Source: Opisthocomus hoazin (taxonomy: Eukaryota > Chordata > Aves > Opisthocomiformes > Opisthocomidae). Taken from it: a stretch of DNA of 64,000 bases. Under the pieces are notes generated by a model. That model was not told the origin of the DNA. It saw nothing but the letters and a program-made list of their open reading frames with translations, and did no database searches. The translations under genes and the position numbers were made by a program. Shown here piece after piece: positions 56,501 through 63,994 of the stretch (position 1 is the stretch's first letter; each line of letters starts with the position of its first letter). Location of the stretch: positions 23,291,537 to 23,355,536 of the forward strand of contig NC_134428.1 in the NCBI RefSeq assembly GCF_030867145.1, read 5' to 3'.

Positions 56501-59500
56501 TAAAAATCTGCTGGGTACATGAATGGAGCAGTACCAAACTGGGAACGAGCTGTCCTCACACGGCAACCTCTCACATATAGATCTATAATAGAAGCATATG
56601 GAATAGACATTTAAGCGTACTGTGCTGGAAGAGATAAAACTGCATTACTCAAAAATACATGCTATAATACCTTCACGAACTACAATCTGCTTTTGTGCCT
56701 ATAAAATAAATCCAGTCTTAGAAACCTAGTATTAAATGGTATTATACTAATTATCCAACTCCACACACGTATGTAGTTTCTCCAAGTTGCCAGATTCATG
56801 ACTCAGTATTTATTTGCTCCTTTAAAAGCAAAGATATCCATTTTCATATTTCATGGAGATTTTCCTTACAACATAATCCATTGTCATGAAGTGAAAGCAG
56901 ATCCAAATAATCTTACAAAACTAAAAGCACTTTATCAGACTCTCTTTTGCATGACTAGCACAATTCTAGATGAACGGTGGGGGGCTGGATTTTAAATGAC
57001 TGACCAGCTACAGGAGTACCTACAAAGTACTTGAACTCTGAGGAGAGCACTTTTTGTGCCTTCTTCACTGTGGGAAAAGACAAAATTCATCTTTTCGATG
57101 CTGTGGGCATCTGACAGCAATAAAGGTTACTGCTACCTCGTACTGAGAAAAGCTTCCCTTAGAACAGGGCACGATACTTCAGCGGTCATGGGTAAATGCA
57201 AGCAGCTTTCTTAGGACTTTTTATTTTATCATAATGCAATTAATGAAACGAGAGATGATTCAGACCCCAACAGCATGCTGCAAACATGTAATTTTATTGG
57301 CACCAGATCCTAAGATTGCGGTGTGCACTTTAAACACTGACTTCTGGTGTTGAGAAAAGTTTGTCTTTAAAACAAATGTTTTACTTACAGCACAGCAAAG
57401 TAGTAAGTTTGCACTGAAGGGAACTCAGGTGAATTGTGTATGTGACGAGAAAGCCGGGGTTAATTCCTCCTGCAGGATTACCATGGGCTGCTCACTGTGA
57501 TATATTTCTCTATTCCTGCATGTCGCCATCAACTCCTTTATTTAGGAACCATTTTTATTCCAAGACTCATAAAAATCTTAAGATATAAGAAACCTGAAGA
57601 AAGGTCTTACATGCTTCTTATGGAAAGGAAAATAAAAAAGGTGTTTATACACTCCCCAAGCTGAGGCATTTTCTCATTAGAAAAAAAAAAGGGGGGGAAC
57701 AAAACAGCAGCTCTGGAAACAGACCCTGTCCACCATATTTATTATCAATTTAACAGCCTTGAATGGAAACTGCAAGTGCTTTGATAAAAATCAATTGAAA
57801 AGCTGTCTGCCTCACTGTTGCTTCAATAAAGTGCCTCTGTATCTTTTGGTGAAACCTTGTTTTTGTAGCCTCTTTAAACAATACTCTGTATTAAATCACT
57901 GTACTGTTCCTCCTCCGAAAACAGGCCCCAAGGCAAGTGCCCGGAGCAGCACCCCTCCTTCAAACCTCCCTGCACCAGCAGGGACCAGGGGTGTAAAGCA
58001 GCACAGACCAACACCCCCACCCCCAGTTATGCAGGACACCTCAATTTCTACTGTCTTGTTAAAAATTAACTTTCGGGTCTCTGTGCATTTAACTCAGCTG
58101 CTGGACCTCTCTCCCCGCAGGTCTTTGGCTCCAAGTCAAGCAGACTCCAGGCTGCAGCCAACACAGCTGACCCCAGCAGCACGCACAGCCCTGCCCAGGG
58201 CCCTTCCCAAAACGGACCTCGACGCTCCCATCCGTCACCCCACGGGGACCCCATCTCACACTTCACCACCTCAACTCAGCCCTTCGCACCCGGCGGAGCC
58301 CAGCACCAAGACTTGGTTTGGATTCAAACAACCAAGCACTCTCCTGAAGCCTTTGCAACATCGCCAGAGTAAAAAACAAATGCTACGAAATGGAACTGGT
58401 TTTACCGTGTCCTCATGTGTAAGCCATATGGCCTATATCAAATAAGCAGAACGAGCAAAAAAAGTCACCTCATTCTTGTAATTCAATCAGCTTTAATCAT
58501 CTCAGATGTTTTCGCTAACCTGCGGTAAGGGTATTTGTTCTAATAACCTTGAACAGAGTGGTGACACTTTAAAGATGGCTCCCTCGAACAAAGAAAGATA
58601 AAAACACAATTTATGGCAGGAGGGTGAATCTCAAGGCAAATTCCCGCTACTGTAAATTGCATCTTTTTCCCCAAGCCAGCCCCTCTCCAGACAGCAAGCA
58701 GTCTGTTTTCGCCGTTTTACTACACGTCTTCCTGTACTTCTCCTCGCCCCTGATCAGGCGCATTCTTCAAAATAGCCCTCCTCCAAGGATCTACTCTATC
58801 ACATTCACAGTATTAACTGGAAAAAATAAACAGTTCAGTCGTAAGAGCTGGGCCAACACCCAAGGACACAAAGGGTCTTGTCGGTCCCACCATACCCAGC
58901 AGCCTACGAAACCCGCGGCACCCAGTTCCACTTCCAGACCCTCGCCAACTGTCACAAAGGACTTCTCCAGGGCTGGTGGCATGGCCACACCTCGGCTGGC
59001 CAGCACCGCGCAGCACAAGCTGTCCAGGAAAGTGCCGGTGCCCCCTGGGCTCCTCACCCAGCGTCACCGGCAGCTGCTGGCTGCACCGGCTGCCAAGCAC
59101 GCAGCACCGGTTCAAAACACCAACCTCCACGCACAAGCCCTGCCCGGGGACCTTCCCGCGGAGGCCTGCGAGGAAGCACCGACCACCAACAAAAGCGACA
59201 TTGCGAAGGGCTGAAGGGACCACGTAGACTTCTTCTGTCCCGTGGGATGCTGAAAAGCGCCGTTTGCTCACAAAGCCTTTGGGAAGTACCGGATTCTGCC
59301 ACAAAATCCTGGGGGAGGTTTTCAGTTTGTGTGTAAAATGGTGCTGTTGCCTCCCTTCACCACAACCTCCACGTGAAAAGCAACATGGGATGAAGGCAAT
59401 GTTTTTGAAGCTCAGGAATCTGCGAGGCACACCACAGCAGCTGACTGCCTTCCACACAACAGCCCTGCCAAAAACCACTCCCTCCGCTCAGGAGGGGACC

Positions 59501-62297
59501 TCGGGAGAGACGTCAGGACAGTTCGGTGCCCACAGGTCAATCAAAGTATTAAAGAAAAATTAAGTGAGGTTTGTAATTAGTAGCCATGGTGATGGCTTAT
59601 GCAGTTTCTGTTATGCCACCACTGGAAACTAAACAGAGACTACCATATAAGCCGGTCCAAAAATCAGGTGGCTTTCAGCGATGAGGAACCTGGCTGCCAT
59701 TTAAGCCGGCACTTTAGATGCAGGAGACTCTATCCATCTCCATTACAAATCCTCTGAGCTCATCCTAGCATTACTTTCCCACATTAAGCAAAAGAGTTAA
59801 CATAAAAAGCCTGTCTAGCTTCAGACATTATCCAGATAAAGCGAGGAAGAAAAGAGAAAAATCCCTTGTATTACCTCTCTCAGCTCTCCCCAAACCTTCT
59901 CTGACATCTTTGTTCTTTCAGACCTGGCATTTATCTGAAGACATTGTCTAGCCCTAATTAAATCTTCATGTGAACCACTGCTACTTCCTGGCAGAGAACA
60001 TGCATTCTTGGTGTGCTGATGGACCTACATAATTTTCTGCACTTCTCCCTTATGGTGAGTGTTAGGCCTTGCTTGAAAACATCACAACTGTGTTCAACAC
60101 AATATGTTTAAACAGAAATACAAAATCATTCAGTTTCCTTCAAAGAATGAAGAGAAACATAAGTGAAAACTATATTCCACAAGCTCATTGAAAAAAAAAC
60201 TGTGGAAACACTGGGCAAATAGCACCGTCTGAGAACAAGGCATGCTTTCGTTTCACTGTTGTCTCAGAAAGGGATAACTGGCTGTGACAGGAGAGGCAGA
60301 AAAATTTTTCTTCCAAAATCAAATCTGCAGCTATCTTCTCCCCCCGGGGATGAAAAAACATTCTCGAAGTGCAGCTGAATTTTGCATTAAGGGAAGCTGT
60401 GTGATAAGCCCCTCACACACCCCCTAACCTTATCTGATCAAAGCAGCTCTCCCAGAGCTTGGTGTTCGAAGTCTCTAAGTTGGCCGTGACTGCTCCATCA
60501 AAGAGAGGAAGGGGACGCAAGAGCTCCAGAGATAGAAAGGCAGAAGGCTAGAAAAGCAGACTTTACTGCTACCCGCCCTTCCCAACAATTCTCAAGTCTT
60601 AAGGAAGCCCCTTGAAACCACTTACTGATGCTAAAAGAATCTGACAATAAGCGGATGAGAAATGATTGCCTTCCCTTAACACCGCTCATTGGAGAAGGCT
60701 TGTGCAGGCAGCAAAGCAGCCAGCTGTCCTGGCAGATGTGGTCAGATGGCCACACACAACAAAGCAAATTCACTTTAACTTTCACCGTTCTCGTTATTAT
60801 CCTCCAACTCTCAGCACTTTTCTCCCTAAGCAGAAGAAATAAACACCCCAGATGGCTAAAGAAAAACAGCAAGCTATGCATATGCTCCATATAGTCTGAC
60901 AAAGCAAGAGTCCAGCCATCTTCAAAGCACAGTGCGAGACTTCGCTGTTTAAGGACTTCTTACCCCTACAACAGGGTGTCCCTGTGTGTGTGGGTGAGGC
61001 GACTACAATAAAAGAACTTCTGGGGTTTGAGGCCACAACCAGGTACTTTGCAAAATTTCCCCACTTTAATCTCCAAAGAGACAAGTCTTCCATCATTCCA
61101 TAAATTAATGTAAAATAGCTATAGACTCGACAATACATAGCTATGCATTATACTATCTATAACCCCTAAATAAGGCATTAGAAATACTGCTGCTTATGAA
61201 ACAAACCAAGGAAACTAAGAGCATGGTTTCACTGGAGAGGGATGCTAGTGCAAGCGCTTTCAACCGAACACCGCCTTGGCTTCTGGGACCATGTGCCACG
61301 GTCCCTGCACTGCAGGAACCCGAGCCAGTCCGTTGTTCTTTCCCACCGCAATGTGAGAGATCCTGTATTTCTTCAGGGCCTAAGAGAAGGAAGCGGAAGG
61401 CAATGACAGCCCACCCAACCGTGGGCGAGCTGTTAAACTCTGCAGAAGTCGCGCCTGGGCTTTCTCCTGTGGCCCCAGCCGTGGTAACCCAGACTGAAAC
61501 CAGACTTGCCACAGCCGAGAGTAAACACGTCTGTGGGAGGGAGGGAGTGGACACAGCAACCCAGGAAGGCCCTGGCTAACCGCGGAGCGAAGGCACACTC
61601 AAAATAACCTGCCTAACGCCACCAAAACATGAGCAAAGCCACAGCTCAAACCCTGGGCTGAAAACAGAGCACGTACTTGTACCTCCACACCATGTCACCC
61701 TCCCCGCGTAGGCAGGGGTCCAGGGGGGTTTCAACGCTCTGGGAAAAAGGCGGCTGGAGGAGCAGGCTGCTCCGTAACCACGCAGCGAAACGAGCTGGGG
61801 GCCACAACAACTTTTCTCCATCCATCAACCGCCTCGAAGCGGCCTTGCTCCCTCCCCGTGGCAAACGGCCTGCCCGGAGCCACCGCTGCCCCCCAGCCCG
61901 CAGCTGCCCCCCAGCCCCCCACTAACCCCAGGAAGCCCCGCTGAGGCCTACAGCACCTCCCAGCCCCGACCCCCCCCCACCGCCAGAACCCCCACCAACC
62001 CCGAGATCCATGCTACCCCCCCGAGCCCCCCACACACCCCCAGAGCCCCCCACATCCCCAGAGTCCCCCCCGAGGCCTCACCGCGCCCAGAGACCCCATT
62101 AACCCCCAGAGCCCCCCACAACCCCCAAAGAGCTCCACTAAACCCCAGGCCTCCCGCTGCCCGGAGCCCCCCCACCCGCTCCGGAGGCCCCGCTGGCTCT
62201 CCAGGCCCCCCCCCGGAGCCCCCCGCATCTCCCAGGCCGCCTTACCGAGGCTCTGCCCCACCGGGGTGCTGAACGGGTTCCCCAGCAGAAACTCCAT
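8447..62297 (-). CDS. TOM1L2: TOM1L2, complete 15-exon coding region (VHS-GAT endosomal adaptor)
   Basis: This span covers the whole coding gene, introns included. Fifteen exons, each bounded by AG and GT, join in phase to 1524 nt (507 residues and TGA). The family belongs to the TOM1 group of cytosolic adaptors, which bind ubiquitinated cargo, Tollip, clathrin and myosin VI on endosomes. Seen in the sequence: an N-terminal VHS domain (about residues 12-152, containing [10 protein letters not shown] and SWADAFRSS-like text as [13 protein letters not shown]), a Ser/Pro/Gln-rich linker (168-212), a GAT three-helix domain (about 217-305, [19 protein letters not shown]), the clathrin-box-like NLIDLGP (329-335), and a conserved C-terminus ending [35 protein letters not shown] and [15 protein letters not shown] point to TOM1L2 rather than TOM1 or TOM1L1. 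No frameshift or premature stop was found. The paralogue call rests on remembered family sequences. Confidence 0.97.
8596..9129 (-). other. TOM1L2: TOM1L2 intron 14
   Basis: gtaagc to tgcag, 534 bp. Nothing recognised. Confidence 0.85.
9130..9166 (-). CDS. TOM1L2: TOM1L2 exon 14 (37-nt small exon)
   Basis: Thirty-seven bases encode [12 protein letters not shown] plus one base. The acceptor is gattgcag and the donor gtaagc, phase 1. It is the smallest exon. Its 12 residues join the WLSTDL helix to the [13 protein letters not shown] helix. Skipping it would shift the frame, so it should be constitutive. Confidence 0.94.
9167..11841 (-). other. TOM1L2: TOM1L2 intron 13
   Basis: gtgaga to tgcag, 2.7 kb. 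It contains the imperfect duplication at 11289-11338. Confidence 0.85.
11289..11338 (+). repeat. Imperfect tandem duplication (27 and 23 bp)
   Basis: Cattgaagagaaacttcaag followed by ttataaa is followed directly by cattgaagagagactg then ttataaa. The second copy is shorter by four bases. Intron 13. Confidence 0.75.
11842..11901 (-). CDS. TOM1L2: TOM1L2 exon 13 (myosin VI-binding region)
   Basis: Sixty bases, exactly 20 codons (427-446), read [20 protein letters not shown]. The acceptor is tccctag and the donor gtgaga, phase 0. In TOM1 the equivalent acidic/hydrophobic helix (MEDIEQWLSTD) contributes to myosin VI cargo-domain binding. A 10.5-kb intron lies 5' of it. Confidence 0.95.
13150..13179 (+). 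repeat. 15-bp tandem duplication
   Basis: The unit ctgcagatgaactca occurs twice, exactly, head to tail. Intron 12. Confidence 0.95.
14009..14028 (+). repeat. Short (GAG)n purine tract
   Basis: A run of six GAG/AGG triplets. Intron 12. Confidence 0.8.
17031..17120 (+). repeat. 45-bp tandem duplication
   Basis: Two head-to-tail 45-bp copies (17031-17075 and 17076-17120) differ at two positions, both A/G. It lies in intron 12 and is a recent local duplication. Confidence 0.93.
22416..22491 (-). CDS. TOM1L2: TOM1L2 exon 12
   Basis: Seventy-six bases complete Asn401 and encode [20 protein letters not shown] followed by QNTGG. The acceptor is ctttcag. Four G's precede the donor, and I place the cut at GGG|gtaggt because this keeps phase 0 into the conserved IPVAQ of exon 13. 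Confidence 0.92.
22492..24412 (-). other. TOM1L2: TOM1L2 intron 11
   Basis: gtatgt to ttcag, 1.9 kb. Nothing recognised. Confidence 0.85.
24413..24530 (-). CDS. TOM1L2: TOM1L2 exon 11
   Basis: One hundred and eighteen bases encode residues 362-400 and two bases of Asn401. They include [20 protein letters not shown] and [14 protein letters not shown]. The acceptor is ggttgcag and the donor gtatgt, phase 2. The [11 protein letters not shown] block is strongly conserved in TOM1 and TOM1L2. Confidence 0.95.
24531..25629 (-). other. TOM1L2: TOM1L2 intron 10
   Basis: gtgagt to tgcag, 1.1 kb. Nothing recognised. Confidence 0.85.
25630..25753 (-). CDS. TOM1L2: TOM1L2 exon 10 (clathrin-box region)
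   Basis: One hundred and twenty-four bases encode residues 321-361 plus one base. They begin [20 protein letters not shown] and end [10 protein letters not shown]. The acceptor is cccagcag and the donor gtgagt, phase 1. LIDLG at 330-334 resembles the clathrin-binding box known from the equivalent position of TOM1. Confidence 0.96.
25754..26867 (-). other. TOM1L2: TOM1L2 intron 9
   Basis: gtaagt to agcag, 1.1 kb. AT-rich, nothing recognised. Confidence 0.85.
26868..26916 (-). CDS. TOM1L2: TOM1L2 exon 9
   Basis: Forty-nine bases encode (R)[16 protein letters not shown], residues 304-320. The acceptor is ctaaacag and the donor gtaagt, phase 0. The Thr/Asn-rich part is the least conserved segment compared with the mammalian protein I recall. 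Confidence 0.93.
26917..29376 (-). other. TOM1L2: TOM1L2 intron 8
   Basis: gtatcc to aacag, 2.5 kb. The donor partly resembles a U12 donor but the branch region does not. It contains the small hairpin at 27526-27550. Confidence 0.85.
27526..27550. repeat. Small perfect hairpin
   Basis: Ten-base arms cagacttctt and aagaagtctg flank the loop aggag. It is too short for a microRNA precursor. Intron 8. Confidence 0.7.
29377..29510 (-). CDS. TOM1L2: TOM1L2 exon 8 (GAT second half)
   Basis: One hundred and thirty-four bases encode residues 260-303 and two bases of Arg304. They start [20 protein letters not shown] and end [13 protein letters not shown](R). The acceptor is ttcctag and the donor gtatcc, phase 2. 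These are the GAT helices whose two faces bind ubiquitin in TOM1-family proteins. Confidence 0.96.
29511..32180 (-). other. TOM1L2: TOM1L2 intron 7
   Basis: gtaaca to cctag, 2.7 kb. Nothing recognised. Confidence 0.85.
32181..32297 (-). CDS. TOM1L2: TOM1L2 exon 7 (GAT first half)
   Basis: One hundred and seventeen bases (39 codons, residues 221-259) encode [20 protein letters not shown] followed by [19 protein letters not shown]. The acceptor is aatttag and the donor gtaaca, phase 0. This is the first long GAT helix, part of the Tollip- and ubiquitin-binding module in the family. Confidence 0.96.
32298..33061 (-). other. TOM1L2: TOM1L2 intron 6
   Basis: gtattg to tttag, 764 bp. Nothing recognised. 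Confidence 0.85.
33062..33220 (-). CDS. TOM1L2: TOM1L2 exon 6 (low-complexity linker)
   Basis: One hundred and fifty-nine bases (53 codons, residues 168-220) begin [20 protein letters not shown], pass through [20 protein letters not shown] and end in ITANSEQ. The acceptor is tgtggcag and the donor gtattg, phase 0. The exon is Ser/Pro/Gln/Ala-rich and links VHS to GAT. ITANSEQ opens the GAT domain. Confidence 0.95.
33221..34178 (-). other. TOM1L2: TOM1L2 intron 5
   Basis: gtaagc to ggcag, 958 bp. It carries the possible palindromic repeat. Confidence 0.85.
33721..33805. repeat. Possible ancient palindromic interspersed repeat
   Basis: Gcttttcaaaggtgta at the left end and the reverse complement of gtacatctctaaaagc at the right end form imperfect inverted ends around ggaatcaatgagattcagac. 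This resembles palindromic amniote repeats with a central aatcaatgggatt phrase. It lies in intron 5. The identity is tentative. Confidence 0.35.
34179..34313 (-). CDS. TOM1L2: TOM1L2 exon 5 (end of VHS)
   Basis: One hundred and thirty-five bases (45 codons, residues 123-167) start [20 protein letters not shown] and finish with [17 protein letters not shown]. The acceptor is ttccag and the donor gtaagc, phase 0. The domain ends near residue 152. The [13 protein letters not shown] tail is a typical TOM1/TOM1L2 post-VHS linker. Confidence 0.97.
36100..36335 (+). repeat. Ancient MIR-like SINE
   Basis: The text tttacagataaggagctaca, then cagagcttaggaggcttgcc and gtgtgtgacagaggtgagat, followed by gaattcagatcttct, matches the order of the MIR/CORE-SINE consensus that I recall. 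The upstream agacaatccctgtcccagac agcttacaattc is also typical of amniote-wide repeats. It lies in TOM1L2 intron 4 and is heavily diverged. Confidence 0.6.
38205..38330 (+). repeat. Possible second MIR-like fragment
   Basis: Ccattttacggtcagggaaa followed by cagacacggtgaggtaagtg resembles the MIR phrase about a dilution of fixed order (attttacag...gaaactgag...). The rest is too diverged to be sure. Intron 4. Confidence 0.35.
38633..38782 (-). CDS. TOM1L2: TOM1L2 exon 4 (VHS core)
   Basis: One hundred and fifty bases, exactly 50 codons, encode residues 73-122. They start [20 protein letters not shown] and end in [14 protein letters not shown]. The acceptor is tgtgtag and the donor gtacac, with phase 0 at both ends. 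This is the most conserved block of the VHS domain. Confidence 0.97.
38783..40427 (-). other. TOM1L2: TOM1L2 intron 3
   Basis: gtgagc to tgtag, 1645 bp. A stretch at about 40040-40140 faintly recalls MIR but is not called. There is no other feature. Confidence 0.85.
40428..40506 (-). CDS. TOM1L2: TOM1L2 exon 3 (VHS)
   Basis: Seventy-nine bases encode [20 protein letters not shown] followed by VMLALT, completing residues 46-72. The acceptor is ctccctcag and the donor gtgagc, ending in phase 0. The basic [10 protein letters not shown] stretch lies between VHS helices. Confidence 0.95.
40507..41197 (-). other. TOM1L2: TOM1L2 intron 2
   Basis: gtacgt to ctcag, 691 bp. Unique sequence; nothing recognised. 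Confidence 0.85.
41198..41282 (-). CDS. TOM1L2: TOM1L2 exon 2 (VHS)
   Basis: Eighty-five bases between acceptor tttacag and donor gtacgt encode residues 18-46: [20 protein letters not shown], then DIINETEEG across the next junction. This is the first VHS helix pair. It ends in phase 2, with the Gly codon split GG|T. Confidence 0.95.
43017..43031 (+). repeat. Poly(A) tract
   Basis: About 15 consecutive A's in intron 1, without a recognisable adjoining retroelement. Confidence 0.8.
45207..45605 (+). mobile_element. CR1 LINE 3' fragment carrying an inverted duplication
   Basis: Plus-strand CR1 ORF2 C-terminus ([20 protein letters not shown], then [20 protein letters not shown]), ending in degenerate octamers (CTGTGACTCTGTGATA). 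It lies antisense within TOM1L2 intron 1. Compared with the other copies in this window it has a 24-bp inverted copy of adjacent sequence replacing 6 bp (see 45331-45384). Confidence 0.93.
45331..45384. repeat. Perfect 24-bp inverted repeat with 6-base loop
   Basis: The arms at 45331-45354 and 45361-45384 are exact reverse complements around the loop GCAGAG. The first arm is normal CR1 text (ggggcaacgggcacaaac). The second is its inverted copy inserted where other CR1 copies read gaagct. The net gain is 18 bp, so the frame stays open. Confidence 0.95.
54553..55498 (-). mobile_element. CR1 LINE, largest fragment (end of RT domain to 3' end)
   Basis: Minus-strand CR1 of about 0.95 kb, in sense with TOM1L2 in intron 1. 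It encodes [20 protein letters not shown], with the catalytic-type FADD motif of reverse transcriptase, then [20 protein letters not shown] and the usual C-terminal tail. One frameshift separates the two halves at about 54940-54995. The 3' end shows octamer-like CTATTCTGTGATTCTGTAAT. It is truncated at the 5' end and not functional. Confidence 0.95.
56333..56382 (-). mobile_element. CR1 LINE 3'-end stub
   Basis: About 50 bp match the CR1 terminal sequence (plus strand ggggttggaagggacctctg) and nothing more. This is a very short 5'-truncated insertion in intron 1. Confidence 0.85.
61890..62240. repeat. C-rich degenerate minisatellite at the start of intron 1
   Basis: The plus strand is dominated by runs of four to nine C's with a recurring phrase cccccagagccccccaca (for example about 62038 and 62104). 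The transcript strand is therefore G-rich with many G-runs just after the exon 1 donor, which suits G-quadruplex or R-loop formation. Confidence 0.75.
62246..62297 (-). CDS. TOM1L2: TOM1L2 exon 1 (start codon, VHS N-terminus)
   Basis: Fifty-two coding bases encode [17 protein letters not shown] plus the first base of Glu18. The ATG at 62297-62295 has a strong context, with A at -3 and G at +4. The donor reads CTCG|gtaagg, leaving phase 1. This start is chosen because it matches the conserved family N-terminus. An upstream in-frame ATG at 62459 is described separately. Confidence 0.95.
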
Positions 62298-62460
62298 CTT
62301 GGGATGACAACAAACAGCGGCCCGGCGACCCCCCCCACCCACCCCTTCTCCACGCCGCCTTGACGGGCACCCGCGCACACCAACCGCAGCTTGCTCTGCC
62401 AAGCGTGGCTCGCCTCCTTGTATTCGATTGGGCGGCGGCTGGACACCCCGTGGATTCATA
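62298..62460 (-). other. TOM1L2: TOM1L2 5'UTR (with upstream in-frame ATG)
   Basis: The GC-rich sequence upstream of the start stays open in the TOM1L2 frame. It contains an ATG at 62459-62457 that would add 54 residues rich in Arg, Gly and Pro. The family normally begins at MEFLLGNPF, so I treat this as 5'UTR. The transcription start is not visible directly. Confidence 0.5.
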
Positions 62461-62770
62461 GGTTAAAGAGAGTGCCCATCACTGTCAAGCGAGGGGCCCG
62501 CCCCCGCGGTAGTCCCGACCCTTTCCACGCCTTCCGGTTGATGGACAGCAGGGACACCGCTACTCCCATTCTCCATTGGGCAATGGCCAAACCACTCTCT
62601 AAAGTTACTGGGTAACAGAAACATCAATCACGCGAGTCTCCTCCCGCCCAGAGGGCACGATGCCGGCGCTGATTGGCTGACACGGATTTCTCGCGCTCTG
62701 ATTGGCGGCCAGCCTTCCCACCCTCTCCCTGACCATTGGTCGCTGAGCCTGTCACGTGGCCCCCCGTAGC
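62420..62770. promoter_or_regulatory. CpG-rich bidirectional promoter (TOM1L2 / divergent neighbour)
   Basis: Five ATTGG motifs (CCAAT on minus) lie at 62427-62431, 62575-62579, 62672-62676, 62701-62705 and 62735-62739. A CACGTG E-box is at 62753-62758 and an X-box-like palindrome at 62604-62616. The last three CCAAT boxes are 29 and 34 bp apart, close to three helical turns. No TATA box is apparent. In human, TOM1L2 and DRC3 are head-to-head here, so a shared promoter is expected; that part is from synteny, not from this sequence. Confidence 0.7.
62604..62616. promoter_or_regulatory. RFX-type X-box
   Basis: GTTACTGGGTAAC is a near-perfect inverted repeat of two half-sites (GTTACT and GGTAAC) with a one-base spacer. 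This fits the X-box bound by RFX factors that drive ciliary genes. It suits a ciliary neighbour such as DRC3 on the plus strand. Confidence 0.55.
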
Positions 62771-63021
62771 AACGCGCCTGGGCTTCCTTAGCAGCCGGCG
62801 CCGAGCCCTGGGGCGGAGGCGTAGGTGGGGATCTGGCGGGTTGGAGGCCCGAGGGGCCGGCGCTGGGGTCTCGGGGGGAAGGCGGCGCCCGCCTGGCTCG
62901 GAGCCACCCTGCTCGGCGGGGTCAGGCTCCCCGTGCCGGGCCCTGCAGGGCCGCGGGGCGGCGGGGACGCGGCGCTGCCTCCCAGGCTCCGGCCGGCGGC
63001 GAGCAGCAGCTTCTGGGCTGG
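62771..63021 (+). other. Possible 5' noncoding exon of divergent gene (DRC3 by synteny)
   Basis: GC-rich, CpG-dense sequence follows the CCAAT/E-box cluster on the plus strand. A donor-like G|gtgagg occurs at 63022. No recognisable DRC3 coding text (leucine-rich repeats) is present before the window ends, so only an untranslated first exon could be here. This is inferred from gene order. Confidence 0.25.
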
Positions 63022-63240
63022 GTGAGGGACGCCCTGCTCGGCTGGCAGTGACCCCCGCGGTGTGCCCACGGGCCGCGGGGAGCTGCCGGTCTTGGCCGAA
63101 GAGATGATGGACAGACGCGAGGGAAGCGGGAAGGCAGGCGGAGGGTGACCCGACCCAGAACCTGCGGCTTCTCGGCCCGCACCGAGCGCAGCCGTGGAGG
63201 GGTGGGGGTTGTTAATTAAACGCCACGACGAGGAGAGAAG

Positions 63241-63994
63241 TGGCAAGTGCAGGGTCCTGCACCTGGGGAGGAACAACCCCAGGCAACAGTACAGGCTGGG
63301 GCTGACCTGCTGGAGAGCAGCTCTGCGGAGAGGGACTGGGAGTGCTGGGGGACAACAAGGTGACCATGAGCCAGCAGTGTGCCCTGGGTGCCAAGAAGGC
63401 CAATGGGATCCTGGGGTGCATCAAGAGGAGTGTGGGCAGCAGGGCGAGGGAGGTTCTCCTTCCCCTCTGCTCTGCCCTGGTGAGGCCCCATCTGCAGTGC
63501 TGTGTCCAGTTCTGGGCTCCCCAGTTCAAGAAAGATGAGGAGCTACTGGAGAGAGTCCAGCGGAGGGCTACGAGGATGGTCAGGGGACTGGAGCATCTCT
63601 GCTACGAGGAGAGGCTGAGGGAGCTGGGCTTGTTCAGCCTGGAGAAGAGAAGGCTGAGAGGGGACCTAATATATACTTACAAATATCTGCAGGGTGGGGG
63701 TCAGGAGGACGGGGCCAGACTCTGTTCAGTGGTGCCCAGCGACAGGACAAGGGGCAACAGGCACAAACTGAAGCAGAGGAAGCTCCAGCTGAAGATGAGG
63801 AAGAACTTCTTCCCTCTGAGGGTGACGGAGCCCTGGCCCAGGCTGCCCAGGGAGGCTGTGGAGTCTCCTTCTCTGGAGATATTCCAGTCCCGGCTGGACG
63901 CGGTGCTGTGCAGCCTGCTCTGGGTGACCCTGCTTCGGCAGGGGGTTGGGCTGGGTGACCCCCAGAGGTCCCTTCCAACCCTTACCATTGTGTG
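63241..63994 (+). mobile_element. CR1 LINE 3' fragment at the right edge
   Basis: Plus-strand CR1 starting at the [13 protein letters not shown] block and running to the 3' end (cttaccattgtgtgag). One long frame from 63342 to 63995 covers the ORF2 C-terminus, and the first about 110 bp are in another frame. It lies about 0.5 kb from the bidirectional promoter, in what would be the 5' part of the divergent gene. Confidence 0.93.

Larger units (their letters stand above)
41283..62245 (-). other. TOM1L2: TOM1L2 intron 1 (21 kb)
   Basis: gtaagg to ttacag. It holds three CR1 pieces, the C-rich minisatellite and otherwise unique AT-rich sequence. Long open frames at 57759-58445 and 58624-59214 (plus) and 58813-59478 (minus) show no family resemblance. 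I recognised no nested gene or RNA gene. Confidence 0.85.

Noticed and set aside
61948-62175. Glycine-rich repeated open frame on minus near exon 1
   Set aside because: It is a translation of the C-rich minisatellite and lies beyond the exon 1 donor.
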